Of a stretch of 64,000 nucleotides of DNA, positions 17,122 through 26,571 are shown piece by piece (within the stretch, counting starts at the first letter, position 1; each line of letters begins with the position of its first letter). The position numbers and the translations under genes are program-made. Source of the DNA: Desulfopila_A sp964446655 (lineage in GTDB: Bacteria; Desulfobacterota; Desulfobulbia; Desulfobulbales; Desulfocapsaceae); contig CAYUPL010000002.1 in assembly GCA_964446655.1 (NCBI GenBank), positions 62,001-126,000 on the forward strand. The letters run 5' to 3'. The notes under the pieces are model-generated. The model made no database searches. It saw only the letters and a list, made by a program, of their open reading frames with translations, and was not told the DNA's origin.

Positions 17122-18760
17122 TAGTAACACAACAGATAATATAGCTTCGAAGCTTTGCAGAGTCGCCTTGAATCAAGGAAATGCGAACGGTATTATAGAG
17201 GCGAAAAACGGCAAAGCCCTGACTTTTGCGCAGCTGGAGCAGCGATCCGATCAGTACGCCTGGTATCTGCGAAAGCACGGCATACAAACAGGTGACCGAG
17301 TCATGCTGATGGTGAAACCTTCCGCCGACTTTATCTGTTTAACATTCGCACTCTTTAAGCTTGGCGCCCCTGTCATTCTTATCGATCCCGGTATGGGATA
17401 TCGCAATCTGCTGCGCTGCGTATCATCCGTTGCTCCAGCAGCTTTCATCGGGATCCCTCGAGCATACTTTTTTGTCAGTGTCTTCAGAAGTCGCTTTTCT
17501 TCTATTCGATTGAAACTCTGTTGCGGTAATTCTTTTCGCTTGTTTGGTGAGGATATACGAACGTTGCTGCAACCCATTGCGGAAAAATTTCCGATCTATG
17601 CTCCGGGTGCAGATGACCTTGCCGCGATTATTTTCACTACCGGCTCAACCGGTCCACCCAAGGGGGTCCGGTACGAGCATGCTGTTTTTGCTGCACAACT
17701 CCGTCATGTCGAAAACTATTATAAAATAAGCAAGGTAGATATCGACCAGCCGGCATTTCCGCTATTCGCTCTTTTCTCAACGGCTCTCGGCGCCTGTGCT
17801 GTTATACCCGATATGGATGCGACCAAGCCGGCACGGGTAAATCCTGTTACATTCATCAATTCTTTAGACAGATATCGTGTCACCTACTCTTTTGGGTCAC
17901 CTGCTTTGTGGAAAGTGGTAAGTGAATACTGTTTGAGAGAGAAAAAAACGTTGCCTTCATCATTGCGAAAGATTTTGATGGCCGGCGCCCCAGTTTCAGG
18001 TGATCTTCTGGAGAAGATGAGAAAAATAGTACCTGCCGGAACAGAAATACATATACCATATGGAGCAACCGAGAGTTTACCTATTGTTTCTATCGAGGCT
18101 GAAGAAATAGTGACGGAAACATGGCGATTAACGCAACAGGGAAAAGGTGCGTGCGTCGGCAGGGCCTTGCCGGGAATACATGTTGAAATTATACCGATTA
18201 TAGATGAGGAAATTAACGAAGTTGGTCATGATATGATTGTAGGGCCGGAAATAATCGGGGAAATTATAGTCAGTGGAGATGTTGTAACCCGCGCCTACGA
18301 TAACAATGAGAATGAAACCAGGATGGCAAAAACACGTCTTGATGGACGGTTGTGGCATCGCATGGGAGACATAGGGTATCTCGATAAAAAGAAAAGATTA
18401 TGGTTTTGCGGCCGAAAGGCCCACCGTGTGCAGACGACAGAAGGAACAAAATATACACTACAATGCGAGGCGATAGCGAACAATCATCCTGACATAAGCA
18501 GAAGTGCTCTGGTGGGCATTTCTAAAGCTCCAGGGCTGAAGATTCCAGTGCTGATATTGGAAAAGGAGAAAAGTTGTCGGAGAAATGAAGGAAACATTCT
18601 TGCAGAGGTTCAAAAACGTTGTGCTGCTTCAGATCTGACAAAAGATATTAATATCTTTCTTTTTCATCAAAGTTTTCCAGTTGATATTCGCCATAATGCC
18701 AAAATATTTCGGGAAAAGCTGGCCCAGTGGGCTGAAGTTCAATTGAAAGGGAAAGAATGA
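17111..18760 (+). CDS. oleC: OleC, AMP-ligase-like beta-lactone synthetase
   Basis: 549-residue member of the acyl-adenylate superfamily. The phosphate loop is TTGSTGPPKG (residues 176-185), YGATESLP is near 320, and a GDIGYLD-like hinge with GRKAHRV near 430. In characterised ole systems OleC uses ATP to convert a beta-hydroxy acid to a beta-lactone rather than forming a CoA ester. The neighbours (OleB before, OleD after) support that reading over a generic acyl-CoA ligase. It overlaps oleB by 11 bases and oleD by four, so translation is probably coupled. No truncation is seen. Confidence 0.88.
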   Translation: MSTDSNTTDNIASKLCRVALNQGNANGIIEAKNGKALTFAQLEQRSDQYAWYLRKHGIQTGDRVMLMVKPSADFICLTFALFKLGAPVILIDPGMGYRNLLRCVSSVAPAAFIGIPRAYFFVSVFRSRFSSIRLKLCCGNSFRLFGEDIRTLLQPIAEKFPIYAPGADDLAAIIFTTGSTGPPKGVRYEHAVFAAQLRHVENYYKISKVDIDQPAFPLFALFSTALGACAVIPDMDATKPARVNPVTFINSLDRYRVTYSFGSPALWKVVSEYCLREKKTLPSSLRKILMAGAPVSGDLLEKMRKIVPAGTEIHIPYGATESLPIVSIEAEEIVTETWRLTQQGKGACVGRALPGIHVEIIPIIDEEINEVGHDMIVGPEIIGEIIVSGDVVTRAYDNNENETRMAKTRLDGRLWHRMGDIGYLDKKKRLWFCGRKAHRVQTTEGTKYTLQCEAIANNHPDISRSALVGISKAPGLKIPVLILEKEKSCRRNEGNILAEVQKRCAASDLTKDINIFLFHQSFPVDIRHNAKIFREKLAQWAEVQLKGKE

Positions 18761-19749
18761 ACAGAGTAGTCGTCACAGGTGGGGGCGGTTTTGTCGGCCG
18801 TGCAATTTTAAGCCTTCTCAGCCGACAGGGTGTGGAGTGTGCGGTTATAGGAAGAAGAAGTTATCCTGACCTGGAAGATCAGGGAATAAGGTGTTATCAG
18901 GGGGACATAGGCGACAGAGACTTTGTTATCAAACATCTGGCAGGATATGACACTGTGTTTCATGTTGCGGCAAGAGCTGGTATCTGGGGAAACTTTACTG
19001 AATTTTTTCAACCGAATGTAGAGGGTACCGGAAACATAATTGATGGTTGTCTCCTCAACTCGATCCCCGTCCTTGTGCACACCTCCACCCCTTCGGTGGT
19101 TTTTGCCGGCAAAGACATTCGAAATGGTAACGAGGATCTTCCATACTCGCAACACTATTTGTGCAACTATGCAAAAACCAAGGCAATAGCAGAAGAACTT
19201 GTCCTGACTGTGGATCAAAACGATCTGAAGACCTGTGCAATTAGACCTCATCTCGTCTGGGGGCCCGGTGATCCCCACTTTATCCCACGTCTTCTTGATA
19301 GAGGTCGTAATAATGCTTTAAAGATTGTAGGTGATGGCTATAATGAGGTGGATATCACGTATATTGATAATGTTGCACATGCCCATATACTTGCTGCCAA
19401 AAATCTTTTTTCCACTTTTACTGCCGCGGGAAAGGCTTATTTTATAGGACAAGAGCGTCCTGTTAGAATATGGGATTGGATTAATGATGTCTTTAGCAGA
19501 ATGGAAATCTCTCCGGTTACTGAGAAAATTTCCTTACCCGTTGCCTGGGGTATTGGAGGGACCCTGGAGATCATTCATAAACTTTTTTTTCCTGCTAAAG
19601 AGCCGAAGATGACACGATTTCTCGCTGAACAGCTGGCCAGATCGCACTATTTCTCTCATCAAAGAGCCCGTCTTGATTTGGGATATATACCCCTGGTTTC
19701 CACAGATGAAGGAATGGAAAAACTCATTCACTGGTTAAAGAGCAGATGA
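18757..19749 (+). CDS. oleD: OleD, 2-alkyl-3-ketoacid reductase (extended SDR)
   Basis: 330-residue extended short-chain dehydrogenase of the 3-beta-HSD type. GGGGFVG near the N-terminus binds NADP(H); HTSTPSVVF holds the catalytic Ser/Thr and YAKTKA the Tyr-x-x-x-Lys pair. In the ole pathway OleD reduces the beta-keto acid made by OleA to the beta-hydroxy acid used by OleC. The ATG overlaps the oleC stop (ATGA), and the stop likewise overlaps the start of the next gene, an M48 peptidase. The set thus forms one tight transcript. Confidence 0.88.
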   Translation: MNRVVVTGGGGFVGRAILSLLSRQGVECAVIGRRSYPDLEDQGIRCYQGDIGDRDFVIKHLAGYDTVFHVAARAGIWGNFTEFFQPNVEGTGNIIDGCLLNSIPVLVHTSTPSVVFAGKDIRNGNEDLPYSQHYLCNYAKTKAIAEELVLTVDQNDLKTCAIRPHLVWGPGDPHFIPRLLDRGRNNALKIVGDGYNEVDITYIDNVAHAHILAAKNLFSTFTAAGKAYFIGQERPVRIWDWINDVFSRMEISPVTEKISLPVAWGIGGTLEIIHKLFFPAKEPKMTRFLAEQLARSHYFSHQRARLDLGYIPLVSTDEGMEKLIHWLKSR

Positions 19750-21152
19750 AGTTGCTTCCACGAAAAGTAGTAATTGTCTATATGGTGCTTGTCCTTGCTT
19801 TGCTGCCGGTGCATCCAGCTCTCTCGTTTACCATCGGGGAAGAGCGCGAAGTAGGTGAGAAACTGCTCTATGCCATCCGCTCAAATTTTGAAGTACTTGA
19901 TGATCCTGACTTGCAGCAGTATTTGGAGAAACTCGGCAATGAAGTGCTGGAGGTCGCGGGTATCCAGTTTTTTAATTATCACTTTTATATCATTAAAAAT
20001 AAAGAATTTAACGCTTTTGCGGCACCTTCAGGTCTGATTTTTTTTCACAGTGGACTGATTGAAAAAGTTGGAGGTGAGAATGAACTTGTTTCTGTGTTGG
20101 CTCATGAAATCGGCCATATCGTTAAACGACATATCTCTTCTCGCATTGATAAGGGCAAAAAAATCAGCATAGCCACGATGGGTATGCTGCTCGCTTCACT
20201 GGCACTGGGTGGAGGCGCTGCCACGGAGGCGCTGCTGGCGGGTTCTCTTGCTGCCGGTCAGAGTGCAAGTTTGCATTTCAGCCGACAAGACGAAGAAGAG
20301 GCAGATCTGCTTGCCTACGACTGGATGAAAAAGATGGGCCGACATCCGGAAGGGCAGGTGAAAATGTTGCAGACTATGCGCCAGATAGCTCGCTATCGAT
20401 CAGCAATGGTGCCGCAGTATCTCCTTACGCATCCAAACCCTGAAGGCAGACTTGATTATGTTCAAACTCTGGTCTCGTCAGACAGGGATGAAATTGATAC
20501 TTTTACAGAGGTGGATAACTTTTCGTTTTTGCGTTTTAAATATAGAATACTGGTTTTGACAAAGGACACAATTGCATTGCGTAGCTATCTTGCTTCTGCA
20601 ATGTCCAGTGACAGAATCGGCAAAAAAGAAAAGGTTCTGGCCAAATATGGCCTGTCTCAGTTGGATCGTGCTGAAAATAACTACGATAGCAGCCTTGCAT
20701 TGCTTAATGAAGTTATCGATGAGCTTGGGGAAAAGAATATCCTTTTAACCGATAAAGGGATAATAGAATTTGAAAGCGGCAATGCTGAAAAAGCATATAC
20801 CACTCTCTCCCAGGCGTATGCCCGGGACAGGTCAAACATGTATGCCGCTTTTTCACTTGCAAGGGTCTGTTTTCAACTCGGGCTGTTGGAGAAAGCCCAG
20901 GATTTGTATACAACAGTAATGTATGAACTACCCGATTATGCAAAGGTATATTTTGAACTGGGCAGGTTGAGCGCGGCAATGGACCAGGCGGCAACAACCA
21001 GTTATTATCTCGGCAAATATTACCTCAACGAAGGAAAACTGGAGCTTGCTCGTAATAACCTGGAAAAAGCGCTGCAGGACGCTGAGCTGCCGGAAGAACT
21101 GGTAGCGGACGTGAAACAAGCAATGGATCTGCTGGAGAGATTGAAAAAATAG
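19746..21152 (+). CDS. M48 family metallopeptidase with TPR tail (BepA/YfgC-like)
   Basis: 468-residue secreted zinc protease. A signal peptide covers about residues 1-27 (hydrophobic core VYMVLVLALLPV, cleavage near ALS-F). The zinc motif is HEIGH (His120, Glu121, His124), with the downstream ExxxD ligand motif at about 183-187. The C-terminal half (about 280-465) is helical with TPR-like repeats, the layout of E. coli BepA, an outer-membrane-protein assembly protease and chaperone. The ATG overlaps the oleD stop by four bases, so it is cotranscribed with oleBCD. Whether that link is functional is unknown. Confidence 0.9.
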   Translation: MKLLPRKVVIVYMVLVLALLPVHPALSFTIGEEREVGEKLLYAIRSNFEVLDDPDLQQYLEKLGNEVLEVAGIQFFNYHFYIIKNKEFNAFAAPSGLIFFHSGLIEKVGGENELVSVLAHEIGHIVKRHISSRIDKGKKISIATMGMLLASLALGGGAATEALLAGSLAAGQSASLHFSRQDEEEADLLAYDWMKKMGRHPEGQVKMLQTMRQIARYRSAMVPQYLLTHPNPEGRLDYVQTLVSSDRDEIDTFTEVDNFSFLRFKYRILVLTKDTIALRSYLASAMSSDRIGKKEKVLAKYGLSQLDRAENNYDSSLALLNEVIDELGEKNILLTDKGIIEFESGNAEKAYTTLSQAYARDRSNMYAAFSLARVCFQLGLLEKAQDLYTTVMYELPDYAKVYFELGRLSAAMDQAATTSYYLGKYYLNEGKLELARNNLEKALQDAELPEELVADVKQAMDLLERLKK

Positions 21153-21160
21153 GCCGGCTG

Positions 21161-21895
21161 TTATCTTCCTGCCCTGTTAAGGTAGATTAAAAATTCCTTA
21201 TTCCCTTTGGGACCCAATAAAGGCGACTGCACTACGCCTTGTACCCGCAGTCCTTGCGCTGAAGAAAATGCTGCGACGCTTTCGATGGCCTGCTGGTGAG
21301 CTTCCTCCTGTCGCACAATGCCACCTTGTTCGACCAATTGTTTTGGGAGCTCGAACTGCGGTTTTATGAGCGCTACAATATTAATATCTTCCCTGAAAAG
21401 AGCAAGGAGAGGAGATATTAACTTGGTTACTGAAATAAAAGATGCGTCGATAGCCGCCAGGTCTATCTGTTCGGGAATCTCTTTGGCGCTGAGCTTGCGG
21501 GCGTTGAATCGCTCTATGACCACGACGCGGGGGTCCTGTCTCAATTTCCAGGAAAATTGACCATAAGCAACATCTACGGCATAGACTCTTGCCGCGCCAT
21601 TTTGTAAAAGACAGTCCGTGAAACCACCGCTGCTGGCTCCGATATCCGCACAAATCCTCTGCTCTACATTCAGTTGAAACGCAACTATGGCTTCTAAAAG
21701 CTTGTATCCTCCTCTGGAAACATATGAACATCTTTCCTTGAGACGGATGTTTGCGCCGGCGCTGTACATGTTTCCAGCTTTATCGGCTAACATCTCGTCC
21801 GCATAGACCAAACCTGCCCCTATCAAAGCCTGGGCCTCATTGAGACTGGAGGCCAGGTTCCGTTGCAGCAACAGTTCATCTAGCCTGGTTTTCAA
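21161..21895 (-). CDS. tlyA: TlyA family rRNA 2'-O-methyltransferase
   Basis: 244 residues: an N-terminal S4 RNA-binding domain (TRLDELLLQRNLASS with GLVYADEM) followed by an FtsJ-like methyltransferase domain (DIGASSGGFTDCLLQNGA, then VYAVDVAYGQ, and IDASFISVTKL). In the family it 2'-O-methylates 16S and/or 23S rRNA; the old name hemolysin A is misleading. The open frame extends to a TTG at 21949. I prefer the TTG at 21893-21895, because AAGGAAG lies about ten bases before it and the protein then opens like other TlyA proteins. It converges with the M48 gene and lies 127 bases after cpoB. Confidence 0.92.
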   Translation of the reverse strand: MKTRLDELLLQRNLASSLNEAQALIGAGLVYADEMLADKAGNMYSAGANIRLKERCSYVSRGGYKLLEAIVAFQLNVEQRICADIGASSGGFTDCLLQNGAARVYAVDVAYGQFSWKLRQDPRVVVIERFNARKLSAKEIPEQIDLAAIDASFISVTKLISPLLALFREDINIVALIKPQFELPKQLVEQGGIVRQEEAHQQAIESVAAFSSAQGLRVQGVVQSPLLGPKGNKEFLIYLNRAGR

Positions 21896-22022
21896 AATAT
21901 ACTGCTTCCTTTTAATAACGTGCTCCCGGAGAGCCGGTATAACAAACAAGATGCCGAGAAAAGATTTGAGATATCTGAAAATATATCATTTTTTTGAGTG
22001 TTTATTTCTCCGTTGTGGGGTG

Positions 22023-23063
22023 TTAGTTCAATTTCGAGCTTCTTTCTTGGGCTGTTGCAGCTTCCGGGGAAGATGCGTATGCAGTTGAAATTTTCTTATA
22101 GATTATTTTTGCAGTTTCTATATCAGAGAGTTTTTCAAAGGACATACCTTGTTTAAGCAGGGCGGAAGCGGCCCGTGGATGTGTCTGGTGGGCGGAAATG
22201 ATTTTTTGGTATTGGAGAATGGCCTGATCATATTCGCCTTGGTAAAAGAGACATTCTCCCATCATAAACTCTGCCGTGATGGACTTATCTCCGCTGGGAT
22301 TTTGGCGGGCATACTCTTCGTAAAGAGTATACGCTTGTTTAAAATTTCCGTCGGAATACGCTTTATCTGCCGCTGTCAGTCCATCTACAGTTGATTGGCT
22401 GGATGAAGATGCTTGAGGTGGTTGAGAAACTTCAGTGGCTTGCGCTGGTTTGGCTGGCTCTGTCGAAACATTGAAGACATTTTTCGTTTTTGTTGGAGAA
22501 ATAATGGTGACCCCATTATCTTTGGTGTTTTCGACGGCTCTGCTACTGGCATTTGCACGCGCTCTTGATTTCTCAGCCTCGCGGGCAGCTGCTTCAGCCT
22601 TTAATTGAGCCTCTCGCACCCGGGCTTCCTGGATGGTTTTAAGCATTTCCTGTTGTCGTGCCAGTTCAGACTCCTGTTGAGCAAGCTTAGCCTGCATTTC
22701 CCGGTTCTGGATTTGCAATTGACCGCGTTCTTGCTCGAGTTTTTCCTGTAACTGTTGAGAGTTTTGGTGTTGAGAAAGTTCCAGTTCCTTGTTCTGCTCG
22801 GTGAGCTGCCTGTTATAATGGGCCATTTCTTCGAGTTGACCGCGAAGCTTGAGAATTTCACTTCTCAGTTCTTCAATTTGACTTAATGACACTGCCTGTC
22901 GCTCCTGCATCTTGTCAACGGTTCCCAACTTCATGTCTTCTATTTTTTTATTGACAACCCGTAGCTGATAATTCAGCTGATTGACGTCATTCTGACTGGC
23001 ACATTGAGTGAGTAGAGGCGTTATCGCGATAAACGCTAAGCAGGTAACAAGTCTTTTTTTCAT
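22023..23063 (-). CDS. cpoB: Tol-Pal system coordinator CpoB/YbgF-like lipoprotein
   Basis: 346 residues. A lipoprotein signal peptide ends in LTQC (about residue 21). A long Gln/Glu-rich coiled coil runs from about 30 to 165 and is noticeably longer than in E. coli CpoB. A low-complexity linker follows, then a C-terminal TPR domain from about 225 (ADKAYSDGNFKQAYTLYEEY, FMMGECLFYQGEYDQAI). In the family it binds TolA and coordinates peptidoglycan synthesis with outer-membrane constriction. The lipid anchor is a difference from the E. coli soluble form. It follows tolB by 20 bases, with no pal between them. Confidence 0.88.
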   Translation of the reverse strand: MKKRLVTCLAFIAITPLLTQCASQNDVNQLNYQLRVVNKKIEDMKLGTVDKMQERQAVSLSQIEELRSEILKLRGQLEEMAHYNRQLTEQNKELELSQHQNSQQLQEKLEQERGQLQIQNREMQAKLAQQESELARQQEMLKTIQEARVREAQLKAEAAAREAEKSRARANASSRAVENTKDNGVTIISPTKTKNVFNVSTEPAKPAQATEVSQPPQASSSSQSTVDGLTAADKAYSDGNFKQAYTLYEEYARQNPSGDKSITAEFMMGECLFYQGEYDQAILQYQKIISAHQTHPRAASALLKQGMSFEKLSDIETAKIIYKKISTAYASSPEAATAQERSSKLN

Positions 23064-23083
23064 AATATTCTGTGTGTTTGGAA

Positions 23084-24379
23084 TTAGTAGTTTATTTCCC
23101 AGCGGGGATATGTCTGACTTCCGTTAAAGGAGAACAGTTTTCTCTGATATGAACCGTTTTTCATCATCGCATAAATTTTATTTTCTCTGCCATCCTGTTT
23201 AGAGAAAATTATCTGATTGCCGTCTGGTGACCAGGCGGGAGACTCGTGGTGACTCAAATCGGTGGTAAGTACATTAACTTCAGCTCCCTGCTCCGGTTTT
23301 TGGGTGCAGATTTGATAAACACCATTACGCAGGCTGGAGTACACAATAAGATCCTCGGTTGGATGCCAACTCGGTTCTGCATTTTCGCTTCCTGTAAAGG
23401 TGATCCGTTGTGTCTTTTTACTTTTCAGATCCATAAGAAATAGCTGAGGACTACCAAATCGATCAGACACGAAAACAATCCTTTCCCCATCGGGAGAAAT
23501 GGTTGCTGATACATTTATGCCGGCGTTTTTTGTTATTCGCTCCAACACCTGACCGCGTTTATCAACCAGATAAAGATCCGGGTTTCCTTCATATGATAAA
23601 GTAAGAACCATTTTTTGTCCATCGGGAAACCAGGCCGGCGCGAGGTTCATCCCAGTACGTTGTGACAACACCTGTGTGGTTTTGTCTTGCCGGAGGTCGG
23701 TTATGTAGAGATTCTGATTACCGCTATGATAGGACGTATAGGTCAAGAAGGTCCCTCCCGGAACAAACCTTGGCGAAACAACAAGATTCTTATGGCGGGT
23801 GATTTGACGTGTAGTACGACCGAGAATGTCGGTCATATAGACCTCTTTTCTTAAAAGTTCTTTTTCGTAGGAAACATAAGCAATCTGTGTTTCGGCTAAT
23901 CCCATGGTTCCGGTCAGGTCATGAATAACGCTATTGCAGAAGCGGAAGAGCATTTCATCTTTCTGGGATAATTTTCCGTTGTAGGATTTACCGAGAATCA
24001 TCGTATTGTCGGCAACGTCAACCAGTCGAAGCTGAAGACTGAGGGAGTTACCATTTGATTCATATGTACCCAGTATCGTGAAATCGGCTCCAAGGTTTTT
24101 CCAGTCAGTGTTTTGTGAGCCGTTATATTCGCTTGTGGGAATGATATCTATAATTCCATGAAATTTTAATGCTTTTGCTAATATGTCGGCAATATCTTTG
24201 TCAAACTCTTTTGGTTGACCAGGTGATAGCCTGTTGGTGAACCAGGGGACGGCAAATTGTATCTTTCGAACATCGGCTGAGCCGATTTCCAGATAGATTC
24301 TTTCCTGGGCTGCACAATTAAATGAAAAGAAAGAAGAAAATAAGACGAAAAAAAACAGTGTGAAGGAAGATTGTTTCAT
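23084..24379 (-). CDS. tolB: Tol-Pal system beta-propeller protein TolB
   Basis: 431-residue periplasmic protein. The signal peptide is about residues 1-24 (phenylalanine-rich FTLFFFVLFSSFFSF, cleavage after CAA). The N-terminal domain (about 28-170) is followed by a six-bladed propeller with repeated WD40-like PD40 motifs (PDGERIVFVSDRFG, PTEDLIVYSSLRNG, PDGNQIIFSKQDG). TolB links Pal in the outer membrane to the TolA complex. It sits between tolA and cpoB, 14 bases after tolA. The normal partner gene pal is not adjacent, although TolB itself appears complete. Confidence 0.95.
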   Translation of the reverse strand: MKQSSFTLFFFVLFSSFFSFNCAAQERIYLEIGSADVRKIQFAVPWFTNRLSPGQPKEFDKDIADILAKALKFHGIIDIIPTSEYNGSQNTDWKNLGADFTILGTYESNGNSLSLQLRLVDVADNTMILGKSYNGKLSQKDEMLFRFCNSVIHDLTGTMGLAETQIAYVSYEKELLRKEVYMTDILGRTTRQITRHKNLVVSPRFVPGGTFLTYTSYHSGNQNLYITDLRQDKTTQVLSQRTGMNLAPAWFPDGQKMVLTLSYEGNPDLYLVDKRGQVLERITKNAGINVSATISPDGERIVFVSDRFGSPQLFLMDLKSKKTQRITFTGSENAEPSWHPTEDLIVYSSLRNGVYQICTQKPEQGAEVNVLTTDLSHHESPAWSPDGNQIIFSKQDGRENKIYAMMKNGSYQRKLFSFNGSQTYPRWEINY

Positions 24380-24393
24380 GCAGATTACCTTTG

Positions 24394-25290
24394 CTATTGC
24401 TGTATAGAACCGGGTACGAAGCGGAGGCCCAGTTCGAGACTGTTTTTTTGCAGTGCAGCAGGCAACGGAGGAAGTGGGGCGCCGTCCTGCAATGTTTTCA
24501 AGACAAACTGATCAAAGAGTTTGTCACCTGATTTTTTCTCAAAAAATTGATTCGTTATTGAACCGTCTCTGGCGATCCGGATAACAACGGTGGCGGAGAG
24601 TTCCGCGTCCCAAAGTTTGTATTCAGGAAGTTTCCAGTGTGGTTGTAGTGTACTGAATACAGATGCAAAATATTGATTTTCAATAACATTTCTGCTATTG
24701 CTGCCGGCTGAGGCTCTGGATGGCCTGGCGGTAGCCTGAAGATCTGGGGGAGTAGTATTATTGGTTTCCCGGATCATACTTTTTAGTTGATTAACAGCCT
24801 CCATTGCGGCGAGACGAGCCGTTTCAGCCGCACGTTCATCGGCTTGACGCATCTCCTCCAGGCGCTGTTTGCGGATCTGTTCTAAAGTTTTCTTTTGCTG
24901 CTCGGCAGGTGCGGGTTGTTCTTTACGGACCAGTTTTCTTTTAAGTGGTTTGATCGATATCGGTTCGGCCACACTTTCAGACGGTTGTTCCGGCTTCGCA
25001 ACTTCAAGAACCGGAGCCGCTGCTTTCTTGATATCCGGTTTATTCTCCGGCACAGTCTGTTGCTCAGGTGCTTGTTCTATCGGGGGCGGAGAAGGATCGG
25101 TTGGTTGAACAGGGGCCTCAATGTTGATAAGGTCGACTGTATATATTTCAGGAAAGAGCGGTTTTTTGTTGAAGTATTGTGGTCCGTATAGAGCCCCGAC
25201 AAGGAAGACAATATGTAATCCCAGAGCAAAATTAAAAGGAAGGCTCCATTCACTGTTTTTTATAAAGGTCACTTCGAATACCCGAGCCAC
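24394..25290 (-). CDS. tolA: TolA/TonB-like energy-transducing protein
   Basis: 298 residues with one N-terminal membrane helix (about 19-36, FNFALGLHIVFLVGALYG). A proline-rich stretch (PTDPSPPPIEQAPEQ) and a charged helical rod (about 115-165) follow. The C-terminal TonB/TolA-like domain (about 205-295, ATVVIRIARDGSITNQFFEKK) ends the protein. Position between tolR and tolB makes it the TolA of this operon. The Pro-rich spacer is more TonB-like than in enterobacterial TolA, so a dual nature cannot be excluded. It begins six bases after tolR. Confidence 0.88.
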   Translation of the reverse strand: MARVFEVTFIKNSEWSLPFNFALGLHIVFLVGALYGPQYFNKKPLFPEIYTVDLINIEAPVQPTDPSPPPIEQAPEQQTVPENKPDIKKAAAPVLEVAKPEQPSESVAEPISIKPLKRKLVRKEQPAPAEQQKKTLEQIRKQRLEEMRQADERAAETARLAAMEAVNQLKSMIRETNNTTPPDLQATARPSRASAGSNSRNVIENQYFASVFSTLQPHWKLPEYKLWDAELSATVVIRIARDGSITNQFFEKKSGDKLFDQFVLKTLQDGAPLPPLPAALQKNSLELGLRFVPGSIQQ

Positions 25291-25296
25291 GAATAT

Positions 25297-25716
25297 TTAT
25301 TTCCGGTCTGGAAGAGGCTGGGTAATCATTCCCAGTTTGTCAAATCCAGAATCTTTAATATCAGCCATTACACCTACAACCAACCCATACGAAACATTTT
25401 TATCGGCTTTCAGATAAATTGGTTCATTTTTCTTTTCCGGTGATGATTTTGCCAGCTGTTGCTTCAAAAGAGGCCGGCTTACTTCGATTTTATCGAGCAT
25501 TATCTTACCGTTTTCATCGATAGTGATCACCACGGGGTTTTCTGGCTGGCGCAAAGATTTGCTGGTGGTTTCCGGTAAATCGACATCTAGCCCCTGGGTC
25601 ATCATTGGGGCGGTTATCATGAAAATAATAAGCAGGACAAGCATTACATCAACCAATGGAGTGACGTTAATGTCAGATACCAGCTTTTTATGACCGTTTC
25701 CCCGAATTGGTGTCAT
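25297..25716 (-). CDS. tolR: TolR/ExbD-family proton-channel subunit
   Basis: 139 residues with one membrane helix (about 20-40). The helix carries the conserved aspartate in INVTPLVDVMLVLLIIFM, which forms the proton path in ExbD/TolR proteins. The periplasmic C-terminal domain has the family pattern (ITIDENGKIMLDKIEV and PIYLKADKNVSYGLVVGVM). Together with TolQ it drives TolA using the proton gradient. It lies 35 bases after tolQ and six before tolA, firmly within the tol operon. Confidence 0.95.
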   Translation of the reverse strand: MTPIRGNGHKKLVSDINVTPLVDVMLVLLIIFMITAPMMTQGLDVDLPETTSKSLRQPENPVVITIDENGKIMLDKIEVSRPLLKQQLAKSSPEKKNEPIYLKADKNVSYGLVVGVMADIKDSGFDKLGMITQPLPDRK

Positions 25717-25751
25717 AGTTTTATCCTCGATTATAAAAAGAGGGCCGGCCG

Positions 25752-26456
25752 TTATGAGAGACGTCCGAGCAGATCTCTTTCAACAAGATTAAGAAAATCG
25801 GTTGAGAAATTCTGGATGGTATTATCTATTTCAACCAGTTTATTTGAGTAATGATTATAAAAGACAACAGCAGGAATGGCGACTGCCAGCCCTGCAGCAG
25901 TGGCAACCAGTGCTTCGGATATGCCTGGTGCTACCACCGTCAGAGACGCAGAACCACGGATACCGATATCATGAAAAGAGGCCATAATTCCCCAGACGGT
26001 TCCGAAAAGACCGATAAAGGGTGCCGCATTACCGGTGGTTGCCAGAAAAGGTAGCGATTTTCCCAGCTGAGTGATTTCCTGTGACTCTGCTTTTCGTATG
26101 GCCCGTTGCAGGTTGTCCATGGTTGCCAGCTGCATATCGAGAGTTTCGCGAATATCGACCTGGTCTTTCCTGGTTCGAATCCTATTAATCTTTTGCAACT
26201 CATTATACCCCGCAGAAAAAACAGCCGCCTCCGGACTATAAGGGAAATCATCTATAATTCCATAGGCATCAGAGAGATTGTTCGAAGTCCAGAATTGTTC
26301 TAAAAATTCAAACGACTGTCGCCTGACTCTGCGAAAGAGTCGGGCCTTCATGAATACTATTGACCAGGATATTATGGAAAATAAGAGCAAAGTGATCATG
26401 ACCAGCTGACCCACGGGGCCAGCATGAAGAATCATATCGGTGATTGATAGCTGCAC
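25752..26456 (-). CDS. tolQ: TolQ/MotA-ExbB-family proton-channel subunit
   Basis: 234 residues with three membrane helices, as in TolQ: about 15-37, and a pair at about 130-155 and 170-195. The MotA/ExbB signature is LATTGNAAPFIGLFGTVWGI followed by PGISEALVATAAGLAVAIPAVV. It is the first gene of the tol operon on the minus strand. The 115-base gap to the FabG-like gene upstream presumably carries the operon promoter, although I could not pick one out with confidence. Confidence 0.95.
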   Translation of the reverse strand: MQLSITDMILHAGPVGQLVMITLLLFSIISWSIVFMKARLFRRVRRQSFEFLEQFWTSNNLSDAYGIIDDFPYSPEAAVFSAGYNELQKINRIRTRKDQVDIRETLDMQLATMDNLQRAIRKAESQEITQLGKSLPFLATTGNAAPFIGLFGTVWGIMASFHDIGIRGSASLTVVAPGISEALVATAAGLAVAIPAVVFYNHYSNKLVEIDNTIQNFSTDFLNLVERDLLGRLS

Positions 26457-26571
26457 GTGTGAAATCCTATAAAATATGAGAACCTGTTGATAATTAAGAC
26501 CTTGTTGATATCGATGGTTTAATGCACACCCATTGTAATCTTTTTCGATAAAAGATCAATATGGCTGTTTT

